Below are positions 11,801 to 22,860 of a DNA stretch of 64,000 nucleotides, one piece after another. The notes beneath the pieces were generated by a model. That model did not search any database. It saw only the letters and a program-made list of their open reading frames with translations, and was not told where the DNA came from. A program made the translations under genes and the position numbers. This stretch comes from Amoebophrya sp. A120 (Eukaryota > Sar > Dinophyceae > Syndiniales > Amoebophryaceae). Positions within the stretch are counted from its first letter, which is position 1. The number at the start of each line of letters is the position of its first letter. The DNA is taken from positions 820,009-884,008 of the forward strand of contig CAJINV010000010.1 of the NCBI GenBank assembly GCA_905178155.1, in the 5' to 3' direction.

Positions 11801-12625
11801 TCTTTGCCTAAACAGCATTACAAACTGGATTTAGGCGCCCCCAGAATTTGTCATGCGCCACTTAGAAACTGGGTTCGAACTGGAATCCATTTTATGCATG
11901 ACAAATTATTTCGATTTTGCCAATTTCGATTCTGACACTTCCATAGTAGATTGTTGTCGCAACAGAACAAGACGACCTGTCCACCGTCGTCAGAACTGTT
12001 AAACGTTATTCTCCAAAAAGCCGACAAGTGCGGAAAGCTGCACGTAGTTCAGCCGCCGTTTGAGGAGAAGACGACCAACAAGAAGGATAACTCTGCTCAA
12101 ATGGCGGAAGATGGAGCTGCAACAGCAGAAACAGGGACCGGATTGTTCTCCGACAGAAGGGTTGCGATAGCGAAAGATGGGAGCAGTTTGTTGTCCAGCA
12201 AAACCCTAACTCCTCCAGAAGTGCGACAGAAAAACCTAAACGCGAGGACCAGTTTTTACTGCGTGCCGTGCCAGATCGGGCCCTTCACCAGCGAAAAGGA
12301 CCTGCAGAGCCACGTGGCTTCCAAGAACCACCAGCGATTTGTGCAGACAGACGCGGCCTGGACGCAGATCGTCGCAAAAATGATGGCGGAAAGGGATTAT
12401 ACAGCGAGGCTGTGTTGCGCAACTGCTAGTGCCAGGACGTCCAGCAGGGAAGATCGGCATGTTGTCACATTGGAAGCTCATAGTCCTGTCGCCGCAGAAG
12501 CAGCTGGGCAAGAGAGAAGCGGCGAAAAAGCCACTAAGCGACAAAGAACGACAAACTCCAAAGATTCTGATGTTGATGAGACAAGCACGAAGATGACGGT
12601 GACACTTGTTTCTTGTGCTTCATAA
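8865..12625 (+). CDS. BMT5: Gene C: BMT5-like (DUF2431) 25S rRNA uridine-N3 methyltransferase with C-terminal C2H2 finger
   Basis: Exons 8865-9695, 9956-10020, 10242-10282, 10567-11061, 11320-11633 and 11951-12625 join to about 806 residues. The first ~230 residues are low-complexity Thr/Ser/Ala. The catalytic Rossmann part then reads PILTVGDGDLSFSRAL, VATVF(D/E)AYETIVAKYPH, NGATVLFGVDARRL, FARVVFQFPLLP and LLDKDCGVVLITNKDVRPYTLW. These match, in order, the DUF2431 hallmarks (VGEGDFSFS, KYP, FGVDATxL, FNFPH, VTxKxxxPYxxW). Three of these joins exist only after introner removal. A Ser-rich insert separates the GVDA and FPL blocks. Near the C-terminus a single C2H2-like finger (FYCVPC ... HVASKNH) is followed by a basic Ser-rich tail. 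BMT5 acts on large-subunit rRNA in the nucleolus. Substrate here is inferred from the family. Confidence 0.8.
9696..9950. mobile_element. Introner F1 in gene C
   Basis: 255 bp. TSD weak (TTGAA/CTGAC). The join gives VFD or VFE followed by A-Y-E-T, as in BMT5 proteins. Confidence 0.85.
10021..10236. mobile_element. Introner F5 in gene C
   Basis: 216 bp. TSD AAAAA. Left TATGCAAGAAACAAACTGTG, right ...CCTTCGATA. Junction L-E-K-N-G-A-T-V. Confidence 0.87.
10283..10561. mobile_element. Introner F3 in gene C
   Basis: 279 bp. TSD ACTCC exact. Junction A-R-R-L-R-T. Confidence 0.92.
11062..11314. mobile_element. Introner F1 in gene C
   Basis: 253 bp. TSD CGACA exact. Junction L-H-D-I-L-D. Nearly identical inside to the gene H copy at 60855-61107, suggesting recent spread. 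Confidence 0.94.
11634..11945. mobile_element. Introner F6 in gene C
   Basis: 312 bp. TSD GTAGA exact. Junction S-S-S-R-L-L-S. Confidence 0.92.
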
Positions 12626-13803
12626 ATGGTCTTTGAAGACTTCATCTCGACGCGACAAAAATATAAAAAACGAGCACTCGTCATCTTCGTGTTACAAAGC
12701 AAGAAGATTAAAATAGTACCGACTTCGGCCGGCCGGTCGGCCTTTTCTTGCGCGATGAAGTGTTCCCGGACTGCCTAGCACCGTTAGTGAACTGTACTGC
12801 TATCGTTCCCAAACATGATCGGAAAACCTTCGCGAATCGTGCATCGTAGACGTAGACATGTGTCATGATTACTAATGCGCCATCTTCCCTAAAGATAAAG
12901 TCGTGTCCGTGTCGTGAACGCAAAGCCGAGTGAGTAATGGCTTAAGTTGAGTTATTCTATCGCTTTCGATTTTGATTTTATATTTATGGGAATTCGTGGG
13001 CCACAGACATGAATGATCGTACAGGAGGGCAAAAAATCCGTCATGATTTCGTGAACGCGCAAAGTCTTCGTCGTTGAAAAAGTTGGGCACATCAAAGCTA
13101 GTCTTTTTTTCGTTATTGTTCCAAGGAGAAAGCAAAGATAGCACACTCGTCCGGTGGAGACGCAGCGCAGCCTTAGCAGCGAAGCCGTTCTCTCGAAACC
13201 TGAGGTATTCAATTTTTTTTTTTTGATTTATTCGCGAGCACTCTTACGTCGTGCGTTCAGACCTTCTAGTGGTTGATTTAGTATTTCAGTAGATTGATAT
13301 GAAAGAACGAAGCAAGGAGTACGAGGGAAACGACTTGAGTCCATCATCATAATATCGCTGCGTATTTATCTTTGGAGATAGATCTGATGAAAAATAAAGA
13401 AGCAAAGTGCAAACAAGAAAACTTCAATTTCAGGCACTTGTCAACATCGGCTTGAGTTTCGACTCAGGAAGCACGTCTGGCGTGTATTTCGATATCCCGC
13501 CCTCCAACAGCGTCAGGACGACCGTGAGACAGCCGGTATTTTTTATTTGTTTTTTATTTTCAGCGTGGACACAGTCACAGGTAGGTAAACGTAAACGTAA
13601 AAGCGATAACATGCATCAGCACCAGGATTGTCCGCATCATCATCAAGCATGCATTTGGGGATTGGTGGAGGTTAGTTTGTCCGCTGCAAGAATTTATTTA
13701 AAAAAGTGTAGCAGCTGCACGCTTGCAACCTCAAATTGAAATCATCATTTCCACTGCAGGTGAACGACGAATATTTACATTCGCGTCTTTACTGCTGTCC
13801 AGG
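12626..13803. other. Region between genes C and D, possible canonical exons
   Basis: Mostly AT-rich non-coding DNA with T-runs. Around 13431-13533 an open stretch is flanked by TTTCAATTTCAG and a GTATTTTTTA donor-like sequence. A short piece near 13562-13578 lies between ...TTTTCAG and GTAGGTAAAC. They look like small exons with ordinary introns, but I could not join them in frame to gene D. Confidence 0.35.
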
Positions 13804-14286
13804 ATGACCAAAACCGCGCAGAAGCTGTTCATTTCCTCCGCCGCCCTGGCGGCAGCGGAGAAGAAGATGCAGGCACCAAAAGGAAAAATCCCCCCTCCCA
13901 ATATCGAAACGCGTTTTCTGATTTTGGATTTGCGTACACAAATACGCTTTGTAACGCAGGAAGGCACTGCGGCCAGCTCCTCAGCCTAGGGAGGGGCGTT
14001 TGGGTCTAGTTGCTCAGCATTGCAAATGCCTGCCCTCTAGGCCCAACAGCATGCCAAACCGCTTCCATAAACATAATGGTCGGAGGCCTTTGCCCTTGTC
14101 GTCTTGCAAGACAAATTTTTGGCCAGCACAAATCAGCAACGCAAATTTTCGGGGAGGGGGAAACTTTCCTTTCAATAGGAGGAGGACCGTGCGAAGAAAA
14201 TGACTTGGAGCGGTCACGAGACCGAGGGGCAGCTGGAGCAGGCCGACACGCCGCCGATCAGCCCGTCGAACTGGGAGCCGGTATAG
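13804..14286 (+). CDS. Gene D: small unrecognised protein
   Basis: Exons 13804-13873 and 14183-14286 join across an F4 introner to 57 residues starting MTKTAQKLF and ending SPSNWEPV. The start could lie further upstream if the exon-like pieces at 13431-13578 belong to it; the ATG at 13804 follows an AG-rich exon start at about 13760. Charged, with an alanine-rich helix near the N-terminus. No family recognised. The terminal GTATAG could instead be a canonical donor leading to gene E, but no phase-compatible acceptor was found. Confidence 0.45.
13874..14177. mobile_element. Introner F4 in gene D
   Basis: 304 bp. TSD GCAGG/GGAGG. Left end diverged (CACCAAAAGGAAAAATCCCC). Junction K-M-Q-E-D-R. 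Confidence 0.82.
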
Positions 14287-14323
14287 AAATGTACTTGCTA
14301 TGATCCATGAATAGCTTCAAGCG

Positions 14324-14704
14324 TAGTTTGCAAATAATAACATGTCTGGGTCTGGATCTGGAAATTTGTGATGCTAAATGATAGACGAGTCTGAGACGAC
14401 GTCCAAGTGCATCACTGCAGTATGATTCCTCATGTTGTCTCATCTGAAACAGCCCACGAAGGGTGCCCCGTACGCGCAGGGCACCTGTAACAGATAAAAG
14501 AGCGAGAAAACATGCGGTGCGCAGTAGATAGTTACAATTCGGACCCGACAAAAGGGCAGAGCTTGGGTGTGCTTCCGGCGCCATACAGAAGGTCTGTATG
14601 GCGAAAAAGAAGCAATAAAGCGCTTGCGTTTTGTGACTGTAAGTACCAGACATGCGGCAAAACATCAGATTCTACTTTTCCAGACCCAGACATATTTACA
14701 GCTG
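14324..14704. mobile_element. Degenerate F1-like element, apparently outside coding sequence
   Basis: 381 bp between ATGTCTGGGTCTGG (left, preceded by TAGTTTGCAAATAATAAC) and CCAGACCCAGACATATTTAC (right). No clear TSD, and no open frame enters or leaves it. It carries extra internal sequence, including an inverted pair around 14570-14605 (CGCCATACAGA...TCTGTATGGCG). Confidence 0.6.
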
Positions 14705-14747
14705 ACGCAATGAATGTATAGGGGCCGTCGGCTACGTCCAATTGTAA

Positions 14748-15700
14748 TTCTCGATAGTCGCATTTTCTGAAATTCAAAATATTATACCAAACAGCGCCAG
14801 CAACCCAGCAACCCAGGAAGAGTTTCTGGAGGTCGATGCAGCAACCCAGGAAGATTTTCTGGAGGTCGATCCAGAAAGCTCGGAAGAGTTTCTGGAGGAC
14901 GATCTAGCAGCCGAGGAAGATTTCCTTCAGGTCGATCCAGAAAGCCCGGAAGAGTTCCTGGAGGTCGATCCAGCAACCTATAACCCGCTCAGGTGTTACA
15001 GTCTCCAGCGTTACAATAGAGTCTGAGATTTGTCTTGCATGATGAGCATGACAGACTCGCAGAGCGTTCCACTTTCTGCAAGACAAATTTCGCCAGGTTA
15101 TAGTGAGGTTTGGGGCTCCGGAACTTGTCATGCGCAATCCTATGAGAGTTGGCTAGATCATGCACTCTTGCGTCACAGATTTCCATATCCTATTGCAACG
15201 TTTGAGGTTGTAACACTTGAGCGGGTCATACAACCCAGGAACAGTTTCTGCCGGAAGAGTTCCTGGAGGTCGGCAGCTACCAACAGGAGGATCTTAGCCG
15301 GGGCTCGAGGAGGAGGAGGAGGAGGAGGCGGGGGCGTGGCTCACTAGCGGGAGCATTGGCGAAAAAAGTGGTGAAAGCAGCGGCGGACACAGCGGCGAAA
15401 GCAGCGGCGGACGCAGCGGCGGCAAAAGCGGCGAAAGAAGCGGCGCAAGCTGCGACGAAATATACCGCCGCAAAAGTAGCCGTGACTAAAATAAAGGAGG
15501 CAATCAGTTCTAGCACACCCGCACCGAGGACGCCGCCGACGACGCAGACGAACGCGCCGACCACGACGCAGACGAGCGCGTCGACGACGCAAGCGAGCGG
15601 TGGGGATGGCGGGTGGAACCCGTTTGGGTGGCTCCAGCCCCTGTGGACGATTTTCGGCACCCGTGACCCGGCTCTTAGTGCCGGCGTCATCTCTTCCTGA
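14748..15700 (+). CDS. Gene E: acidic 11-residue repeat protein with Arg- and Ala/Lys-rich middle
   Basis: Exons about 14748-14978 and 15236-15700, joined across an F7 introner. Five and a half copies of an 11-residue unit of the type P-A-T-Q-E-E-F-L-E-V-D cover about 14797-15265, and the introner splits the last copy exactly at P-A-T/Q-E-Q. The chain then has an eight-Arg run (from GAGGAGG repeats), an Ala/Lys helix (KKVVKAAADTAAKAAADAA...), a Thr/Pro stretch and a Trp-rich end (GWNPFGWLQPLWTIFG). No in-frame ATG exists in the first exon, so an upstream exon is missing from this model. The alternative frame of the repeat is also open but ends soon after the introner. Function unknown. Confidence 0.6.
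14797..14978 (+). repeat. 33-bp tandem repeat within gene E
   Basis: Units of 33 bp coding for (P/A/L)-(A/E)-x-x-E-(E/D)-F-L-(E/Q)-(V/D)-D, about 80% alike. The repeat resumes after the introner at 15236. Confidence 0.85.
14979..15230. mobile_element. Introner F7 in gene E
   Basis: 252 bp. TSD CAACC exact. Ends TATAACCCGCTCAGG and CTTGAGCGGGTCATA. Lands inside a tandem repeat unit. Confidence 0.92.
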
Positions 15701-17733
15701 CATCTGTAGCGGAAGCTTCCAATACTACATGGTGAACAATCGATACGAAAAATTTAATTGTGTGATGTTTTTGTTCTGTACAATTTACTTAGTATTCTGT
15801 TTTCTACTTTTTCTTTATGTTGTGAATCTTGATTTTTGTGATTGGATGTGGATTGGATTTCGTCTCATCGACAATTCGAGTTTATTTGCGAACAGTTATA
15901 TGTAAACCAGTAAAGCAGTGCGTGCCCGAGCCCGTGGGGACCAACAATGTAGCACACTACTCGAGCCGCACGAGGAAGAACGCGAGACGCAGAAGGCAAC
16001 CTGCCATAGCATGAGCCAGTGAAAGACAGTCTCAGCGCTTCTTTCAAGTATCCGAGTATAGCAGACTTGATAAGTACGAGTAGGAAAATTGTAAAAAAAT
16101 ATGCTTGCTCCTCCTCTAGAGTAATCCTAATTGCACAAGCGTTTGCCTCGTTTTGAATTTCAGTACTCTTTGTCTTTTCGTTATTCTCTTTGTTTATTTA
16201 TTTTTCTGTTGCCAACAGTTGTCAAGGGCGCACCAAGCACGCACGTACAGCAGAACAGCAACGAAGTTAGTAGATGCCTGCAGCTTATAAGAAGCCTCGA
16301 CCTCGTCCTGACTATTGTACTAGATTATTGCTATTTTTACACTCAAGCAGAGGGCGATACTTTAACTCGTACCGTACCAAATTTAGCTCCGTTTTTCATC
16401 GTACTAAGCTTAGCTAGTTCTTGCTCGATCACGCGTAACGTTTGCTCATAATTTTCATTTTTTTCAGGAACAGCCTCTAGCTCTAGCCTACCCAACTGCG
16501 TTTAGCATCAGATCCATTTTACCCTTTCGTCTGTCGCTTGAAGTCATTGCCCCTTCAGATTACGTCTACCACGATGATAGATAGAATCGCGTCGACCAGT
16601 AGGACTTGAATCAACCACGGGAAAAAACAGACCATAAGAAGCGCGCGTCCTCGTAACCGCATATGCCGCGTTTGATGAAGGCTGCGGGCGTATAAATCTA
16701 TTTCGATATTAGGTGTTCACTTCATGGTGACCACGCTTGCTGAGAGAGAGTTTCCATTTACAGATGGAAGAGGACCGCGCGGTCTCCGAGCCAGTTTGAA
16801 AGAAGGCGTGCCAGTTTGAAAGAAGGCGTGCCAGTTCGAATCGGACGTTGTATCAGAAATCCAAAAAAGCGTGCCAGTTTGAAAGAAGGGAAAGGACAAC
16901 CAAGACGAACAAGCCGCTGCTCGACTCCTTGGAGTTTGAGCGCGCACTTTTGTGAAGGACATAAAGAAAAATAAGTCCAGCCTGTTGATGCTGCGACTTT
17001 CATGATACAGAGACAGAGAGACTTTACTTCGATCTTTGCGCTCCCAGCCTTAGTCTTGATCTACTTTGCCGTTCTCGCTGACGAACGAGCACCGACTTCG
17101 GCTGGCCTGTGGCAGCGGTCTTGCGCGGCGACGTGTTCCCGCACCACACGCATCTATACTAGTGTGGCCCGAGCAGAAGGCAACATTTCAGGATCATGGC
17201 TACACCTACACTGCCTTTTTCAAAAGTTGTAGATCCGTGAAGTTGTCAGTCCTCTCCTTGATCTGCAAAGAATTTCGACGCTGAAGTGCGCTGAAGAGAC
17301 CGCGTTCACTTTTTTTCTAACCCGAAGATCAACGACCTCGACCTACTTTGTGTAGTTTGTCTGTACTGCTGATCCGATAAGTTCCGAATGCGTTGCCGCA
17401 GGAGCTCCGAAACGACGACCGATGATTTTGTACATACGCATCGATAAATGGAGAATATTTATTTGGAATGCTGAGCATATAGATACTGATACACCAGTGC
17501 AAACTATGCGTCGCAGCTTGATTTTTAGGATGACCAAACGCAAAAATTGAGATTCTGAAACTGCTTTTATGCACACAACTACAGCGAAAAAAATAATCTA
17601 GGCCTAGTTTTTAGCGTGCGGGCTTTTTAGCAGTAAACCCTGGTGCGGGCTAAGAAACCTTTTTCTGTACCACGAAAGCTTTACCAGCAGACACTATTCA
17701 AATTTCTCCGTACAACGTCACCTGAAGTTTATC
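15701..17733. other. Intergenic region between genes E and F
   Basis: About 2 kb, AT-rich, with long T-runs and scattered short ORFs in both strands; nothing recognisable apart from the short tandem repeat at 16791-16889. No introner ends. Confidence 0.6.
16791..16889 (+). repeat. 20-bp direct repeat
   Basis: CCAGTTTGAAAGAAGGCGTG occurs at 16791 and 16811, a diverged half copy starts at 16831, and another copy at 16873. Confidence 0.85.
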
Positions 17734-20700
17734 ATGTCTAGCTACGAAGCGAAAAAGGTAGTGGAACTGAAAGCGCTCGCCAAAGAACGTGGGCTGGCAG
17801 AAACCGGGAAGAAAGCCGACCTGATCGCCCGACTATCAAATGCAAACATGTCATCTGGGTCTGGAAAGGTGGAACTTGTAATGCGTGTCTTGCTTACCTG
17901 AAAATAAAATCTGTGTTGCATGAGCAGCAAATGTTGGGCTGCTTCCCTTGTCATGCAAAAACGCAGCTTGTAATGCGTGTCACGCATCAGAAGGCGCTTC
18001 GGAAGCTTGTCATGCTTCGCTGCCATTGCGAGCGTTGCAAAAATCATGCGCAATTCAGCATCACAGGTTTATTCCAGACCCAGACATGTTTGCATTTGAT
18101 ACCGACTGCAGGAGTACGACAAAAAGAAGGCCGTGGAACAGAAAAAGAAGTCTCTCTCTCCCAACGTTTCCCCGAAAATGTCACCCGCGTATCATTTGTA
18201 AAAACGTCCCCACCTTCCCAGAGTGGTCATGCAAATCCGCATGCTGAAAATATTTCTCATGCGGAGCCCCACGAGAGGCATTTTGATTTTCTAAGTAGTC
18301 GTGTTTCGGAATTTGTCATGCTCCAATCAGCATGATGTGCTAGATCTGCTTCACTAGCTAAACAGCATTACAATACGAGGCCAAAGAACTTGTCATGCAT
18401 AACTCCCAAAACTTGGAGATTTGTGTTGCAACTTTACCAACTTGACTGTGGGGTGGGGACGTTTTTGCTGAGGATACCGCGCTGGGAAAGGTTAATGACC
18501 CCACCATCACCACAAAAGCGGTCATGGAAGCGCACCACGAAAAGCCGGCCGCGGGGTAAAAGATTATTATACTGCATTCAATACTTCTTTAACTTACTAT
18601 CACGGCAGTGATGGTGTAAGCCTAAGCCTATCATGCATGAGAAGTTTATTGTTTACGAGTTCTAGATCTAGTGCGCGCTGCTCTTCACCGTCCTCCTGCT
18701 CGTGCTCCTACAAATACAATTATTGCGCATGAGAAAGGAGATCATAGCCTGCCTTTTGCAAGAGAGACAAACCGATACAGATCCGATCCCACGGCCATGA
18801 CGGACGCGGAGCGGGCAAAGCTTATCAAGTGCAAATATGTCTGGGTCTGGAGAGTTGTGATGCTGATACACTAATCAGAAAACTGAATCCACTAGGGAGC
18901 CACGCATGACAAGTTCCTGACAGGTTCAGCAGTGCGCAAACCGCATGACATACAGCCTTTTTGCATGACAAAGAGGAAGTGCAATTCCAATTCCATCACG
19001 TGCATCACAAAGTTCAGAGGTGTATGCGGATTTAGCATTACAAGCTTCCAGACCGAGACATATTTGCAAGGCATGAAGCTGCGGGCGCAGCGGTTCGGCC
19101 TTCCGAACGAGGACGCCGAAAAGGAGAAACTGAAGGCCCGGGCAGAACGATTTGGGCTGCCGAATGAAGATATCCCGAGCAAAAACATCTACTTACATCT
19201 CTCGATAGAACATCAATAGTACGCATATAATCTGTGTTGTTGTGTCGTTGCATGGTACTCAGCACATCAGTTGTGAGACCCCCCGCAAGTGGTACGTAGT
19301 GTGCCCGATTTGATAGAAGTCGTGTGGCTGTGAACAAAGCTTAGTACATGAAAATTCTTCGCCATGATGCGGAAACCAGGACGAATGATAAGTATTTATT
19401 CCGCATAATGGATACTTGTTGAAGTAGTTTGTTGTAGTGTTATTTGCCTTTTGCATACACGAGATTGAAAAAGAAAAGCTGAAGGTATAACCCGCTCAGG
19501 TGTTATAATCTCAAACGTTGCAATAGAATATGGAAATCTGTGATGCGAGAGTGCATGATCTAGCCAACTCTCATAGGATCGCGCATGACAAGAAGTTCCG
19601 GAGCCCCAAACACCACTACAATCTGGCGAAATTTGTATTGCAAAAGGTGGAACGCTGCGCGAGTCTGTTATGCTCATCATGCAACACAAATTCTAGATTC
19701 TGTTGTAACGTTTGAGATTGTAACGCTTGAGCAAGTCATAGAAGGCGCGGGCGGAGCGGTTCGGGCTGAATAACCCAGATCTAGAAGAGGAAAAGAAGAA
19801 AGCTATGCGTTGCAAATATGTCTGGGTCTGGAAAATAGCAACTTGTCATGCTAAATCCGAATTATGCAAAAATCTGTGTTGCATGAGTGCCAAAAGCTGT
19901 CTACTTTCGACCAAGTTGCGAGGGAGTTTCTCATGCAGGAGGGGCATGGCAGAGACCTCACAGAGTCTGTCGTGCTAGGTCTCGCATTCCGGACCTCATG
20001 GGTCATGGAAAACCTGCATGACAAGTGTACCTGCTTCCAGATCCAGACCCAGACACTTTTGCATTTGATAAAAGCCCGCGCGGAGCGATTTGGTGAGATG
20101 AATAAACCAATATAATTTTGGACTTCAATTATATAGCTGCTACGAAAATGGTATTAAAAATGCTTGTTGCCGATAGAAATGAGATGAATCAAGCCAATTC
20201 TTGCACGACTATTTTCATCTTTGGAGAAAAAAAATGACAACAGGCATCGTCGCGGAAGCAGACAAAAAGGCGGCACGCGAGGCGCGGTTCGGTCCGGTTT
20301 CTAATGGCACAACGACAAATATGGGAGTGTCAGGATTGAAGTCGTCAAATTTGAAATAGTTAGTGATGCATAAACTGCAGCCCACAAAGTGCCTGTCTTG
20401 CAGAGTAGGCAAGTGAGGCAGATTGTAAGCCTGTTGAGGGGTAGACACTGAGCTGCTAAAGTAGCATGACAAAAGGCGTCTTCCTTACCCAAACAGCATG
20501 ACAAACTGGATTTCAGCTTTACCCAAATTTGTCATGCGCCACTAGGATGAAACTGGGTTGCAACTTTCATCCATTTTATGCATTACAAGTTATTGTAACT
20601 TTGTCGATTTCAGTCCTGTCACATCCATAATGAATAAGCGCACTTCTGGCGGCGGGGCAGTGGACTCCGAGGAGGCAGCGAAGCGACAGGCCCGGCTGGA

Positions 20701-21311
20701 AAGGTACTGCCTACTTTAAGTAGCGCCAATAGCATGACAGATTTATTTCCAAACAGGAGCTGCGTAGTACTGCACTCTGCAACTACACAGCTTGGGTAGT
20801 AGTATCTAGCGCGGGCGGTCGCCGTTTTCAGGATGAGAAGCGAGGTTTTACACTGTGGTTTTGTTCCTTATATGTCGTTCCAAGTAGAACACCGAAATAT
20901 TTCTATTTGTTCCACGACTTTATGAACGCAGATTCGGGTCCAGCGCCATGACGGACGCACAAAAGGCGGAGGCTCGCATATTACAATGAAAAATGCCCCC
21001 ACCCCCGAACTTGGGAGCATTTATTGTATTGCAAACCTTTCCAAATGAAATATTCGCCCTCTTGCATCTATCAGCATCACAGGTTTTCAGTCGTGAATAG
21101 CAAAAATTTGTATTGCAAAAGACCCCAGCAAGAGCGGCACTTGTCATGCAAGCGATGCGATACACGCCTACACTCTGCATCAGAAATATTCATACTCCTT
21201 TCATGCATGGCAAAAAGTTTTCATTTGGAAACTTCGCATCACAAATTTTTGCAATTTAGGGGTGGGGGGCACTTTTCACTGTAATATCGCAAAGCCCGGT
21301 TTGGCACCTAA
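17734..21311 (+). CDS. SARNP: Gene F: SAP-domain mRNA export factor, SARNP/CIP29/Tho1-like
   Basis: Exons 17734-17833, 18107-18189, 18482-18555, 18781-18822, 19081 to about 19171, about 19464-19485, 19746-19803, 20076-20092, 20244-20319, 20635-20703, 20932-20978 and 21292-21311 give about 232 residues. The N-terminal SAP domain (MSSYEAKKVVELKALAKERG, then a LIARL helix) is the usual DNA/RNA-binding module. The C-terminal part has at least six R-A-x-R-F-G type motifs (RAQRFG, RAERFG, RAERFG, RAERFGIV, REARFG, RLERFG, KARFG), the signature of SARNP/Tho1, which partners the UAP56/TREX mRNA-export machinery. Three introns are canonical GT-AG (18556-18780, 20093-20243, 20704-20931) and seven are introners. 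The intron at 19171-19463 is ambiguous (see separate entry). Start: ATG in TATCATGTCT. Length matches the human protein (~210). Confidence 0.85.
17834..18101. mobile_element. Introner F1 in gene F
   Basis: 268 bp. TSD CCGAC exact. Left TIR has a 3-nt insertion (ATGTCATCTGGGTCTGG). Interrupts the end of the SAP domain; junction A-R-L-Q-E-Y. Confidence 0.9.
18190..18476. mobile_element. Introner F3 in gene F
   Basis: 287 bp. TSD CCGCG exact. Junction M-S-P-A/L-G-K. Confidence 0.92.
18823..19075. mobile_element. Introner F1 in gene F
   Basis: 253 bp. TSD AAGCT exact. Right end irregular (GCATG instead of GATA). Inserted just before an R-A-Q-R-F-G motif: A-K-L/R-A-Q. Confidence 0.87.
19171..19463 (+). 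other. Ambiguous intron of gene F, possibly a decayed F3 introner
   Basis: The exon ends ...N-E-D at 19171. The intron begins TATCCCGAGCAAAAACATC, which resembles the F3 left TIR, yet no F3 right end is present before the next exon (I-E-K-E-K-L-K from 19464). No GT donor is available; in-frame options give AT-AG (ATCCCG ... CACGAG). Either a mutated introner still spliced, or an unrelated non-canonical intron. Confidence 0.45.
19486..19740. mobile_element. Introner F7 in gene F
   Basis: 255 bp. TSD GAAGG exact. Inserted just before an R-A-E-R-F-G motif: L-K-A-R-A-E. Confidence 0.92.
19804..20070. mobile_element. Introner F1 in gene F
   Basis: 267 bp. TSD AAAGC exact. Inserted at the start of the next R-A-E-R-F-G motif: K-K-A-R-A-E. 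Confidence 0.92.
20320..20629. mobile_element. Introner F6 in gene F
   Basis: 310 bp. TSD poor (ACAAA/ATGAA). Frame is kept: T-T-N-K-R-T-S. Confidence 0.83.
20979..21286. mobile_element. Introner F8 in gene F
   Basis: 308 bp. TSD TCGCA exact. Last intron; leaves a 20-nt final exon coding K-A-R-F-G-T-stop. Confidence 0.92.
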
Positions 21312-22860
21312 AAAACGCACCCCCGTGGCAGCATCAAGAACAGGCGACTCTCGGATTCGACTTTTAGAGTTTATCAGGCGAACTACATGTTGAAACCGAC
21401 TTCAAATTTGACAACATCGACAGTATTTACAAAGTTGTTTCACCTGAGTGACGTAGAGATCTAAGTAAACTTTTAATCCACGACCATCCATATACTTACA
21501 AGATGACACTTCTATACGGAAGAGAAAATGTTGACGCGACAACAAAATAACTGTATGGAATTTTCTCCTATCACATCGAAGATGCTCCTGGACTACTGCG
21601 CAAGAATGGTTCCTACAAGTGAAGAAACAGGACGAGGCATTTGGGGGGTTGCTGCAGCTGTTCGTTTGTAGGACAGACAGCACGGAAACAGTGACAGAGG
21701 GGGTGGAAGATGAACTTCGACTTTTGTTGTACAACGGAGGCCACACTTATTTTCCTCGTTCTTCCAGCTCTAGAGTAGGTTTTACGCAATCTTTCGACTT
21801 GAAGAAGCGCAGCCGCTGATAAATCCTGGCCTTTGTTGTAGTTCATCGTGGGCACACCAGAGGACTATAATGACGAAATGCAAAATAGTAAACGTGTTCG
21901 ACGTCGTTTGTCATCTATGGAACAAACCCGCCGATCTTTATGATTTTTATCCACCTCCCAGGATCGACCACCTCACAAAAGATAAAGAACGCAGCAAATC
22001 AATGTATTGCGCCATCTGATGTCATCTGTTCTGCTTCTGCTATCTCCTGTGCTTTCGCGTAAGTAGTGCGTATTTTGTCACACTACTCTGGTTCATTGCA
22101 AGAACGCATCATGTGCTGGTCAGTGTACGATCTGTTGATTGCCTGCTCTCTACGGGGATGAAGATCACAGAAGTCCGCGACAAGTTACTTTTACTTTTTA
22201 CTTTATGCGCATTCACTATTTCGGATGAATCTTTTTCACTTGTAAAAAGCTTGTTGGCGATCGGTCGATCATACTGAAGATGCTCTCCTAGGACCATACG
22301 TGCTGCTGCAATAGAGCTTCAACAAAATCTTATAATTTATCTCATTTCAATCGTGATCACACACATCCACATTTTTCAATTTACACTTCTAAGATCATCA
22401 TGTCATGCGCTTCTGCGGTCGGGTCTGACACCAGTCTCTCTCCCTCGCCGCCGCATCTGTCGCAGAATAATTCCTGCACGAGGACCAGTAAAATTGTTCT
22501 TGCGGGGGCGAGGAGGTGTTGTTTATTTTCTCTGGAACTACACCAAATTACGATTACCGGTCGTAGAGGTCCTCGTCGTGCCAGCACGTGCGTCGGCGTG
22601 GAAGCAGAAGCTATTGCGGAACGGGAAGTAGAGACAAGAAATATAATTTCTCTATGCCTTCCCGGCCGCGGCGGTAAAAACTACGGGAAAATTTACTCAC
22701 CGTCGAAATCTACGAGTATTTCGCGAAGTAGCACGAAGAGGGCCACACCTCCAGGGCGGAAAATTATCAAGGTTTTCGTAGGACCTCGAGTGACCGCGGT
22801 GTACTACTGTTTATCGCGGCCGCCGCACGACCAGGAGCGTGTCGTTTTGTTTTGGGAAGA
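21312..22860. other. Intergenic region and probable 5' leader of gene G
   Basis: No supported gene. A 492-bp ORF starting at 22400 runs into the F2 element, but its frame does not continue after removal, so I treat it as untranslated or chance. Confidence 0.5.

Noticed and set aside
14797-15300. Alternative Gly/Arg/Ser-rich frame of the gene E repeat
   Set aside because: It stops shortly after the introner, while the acidic frame continues into the long C-terminal ORF.
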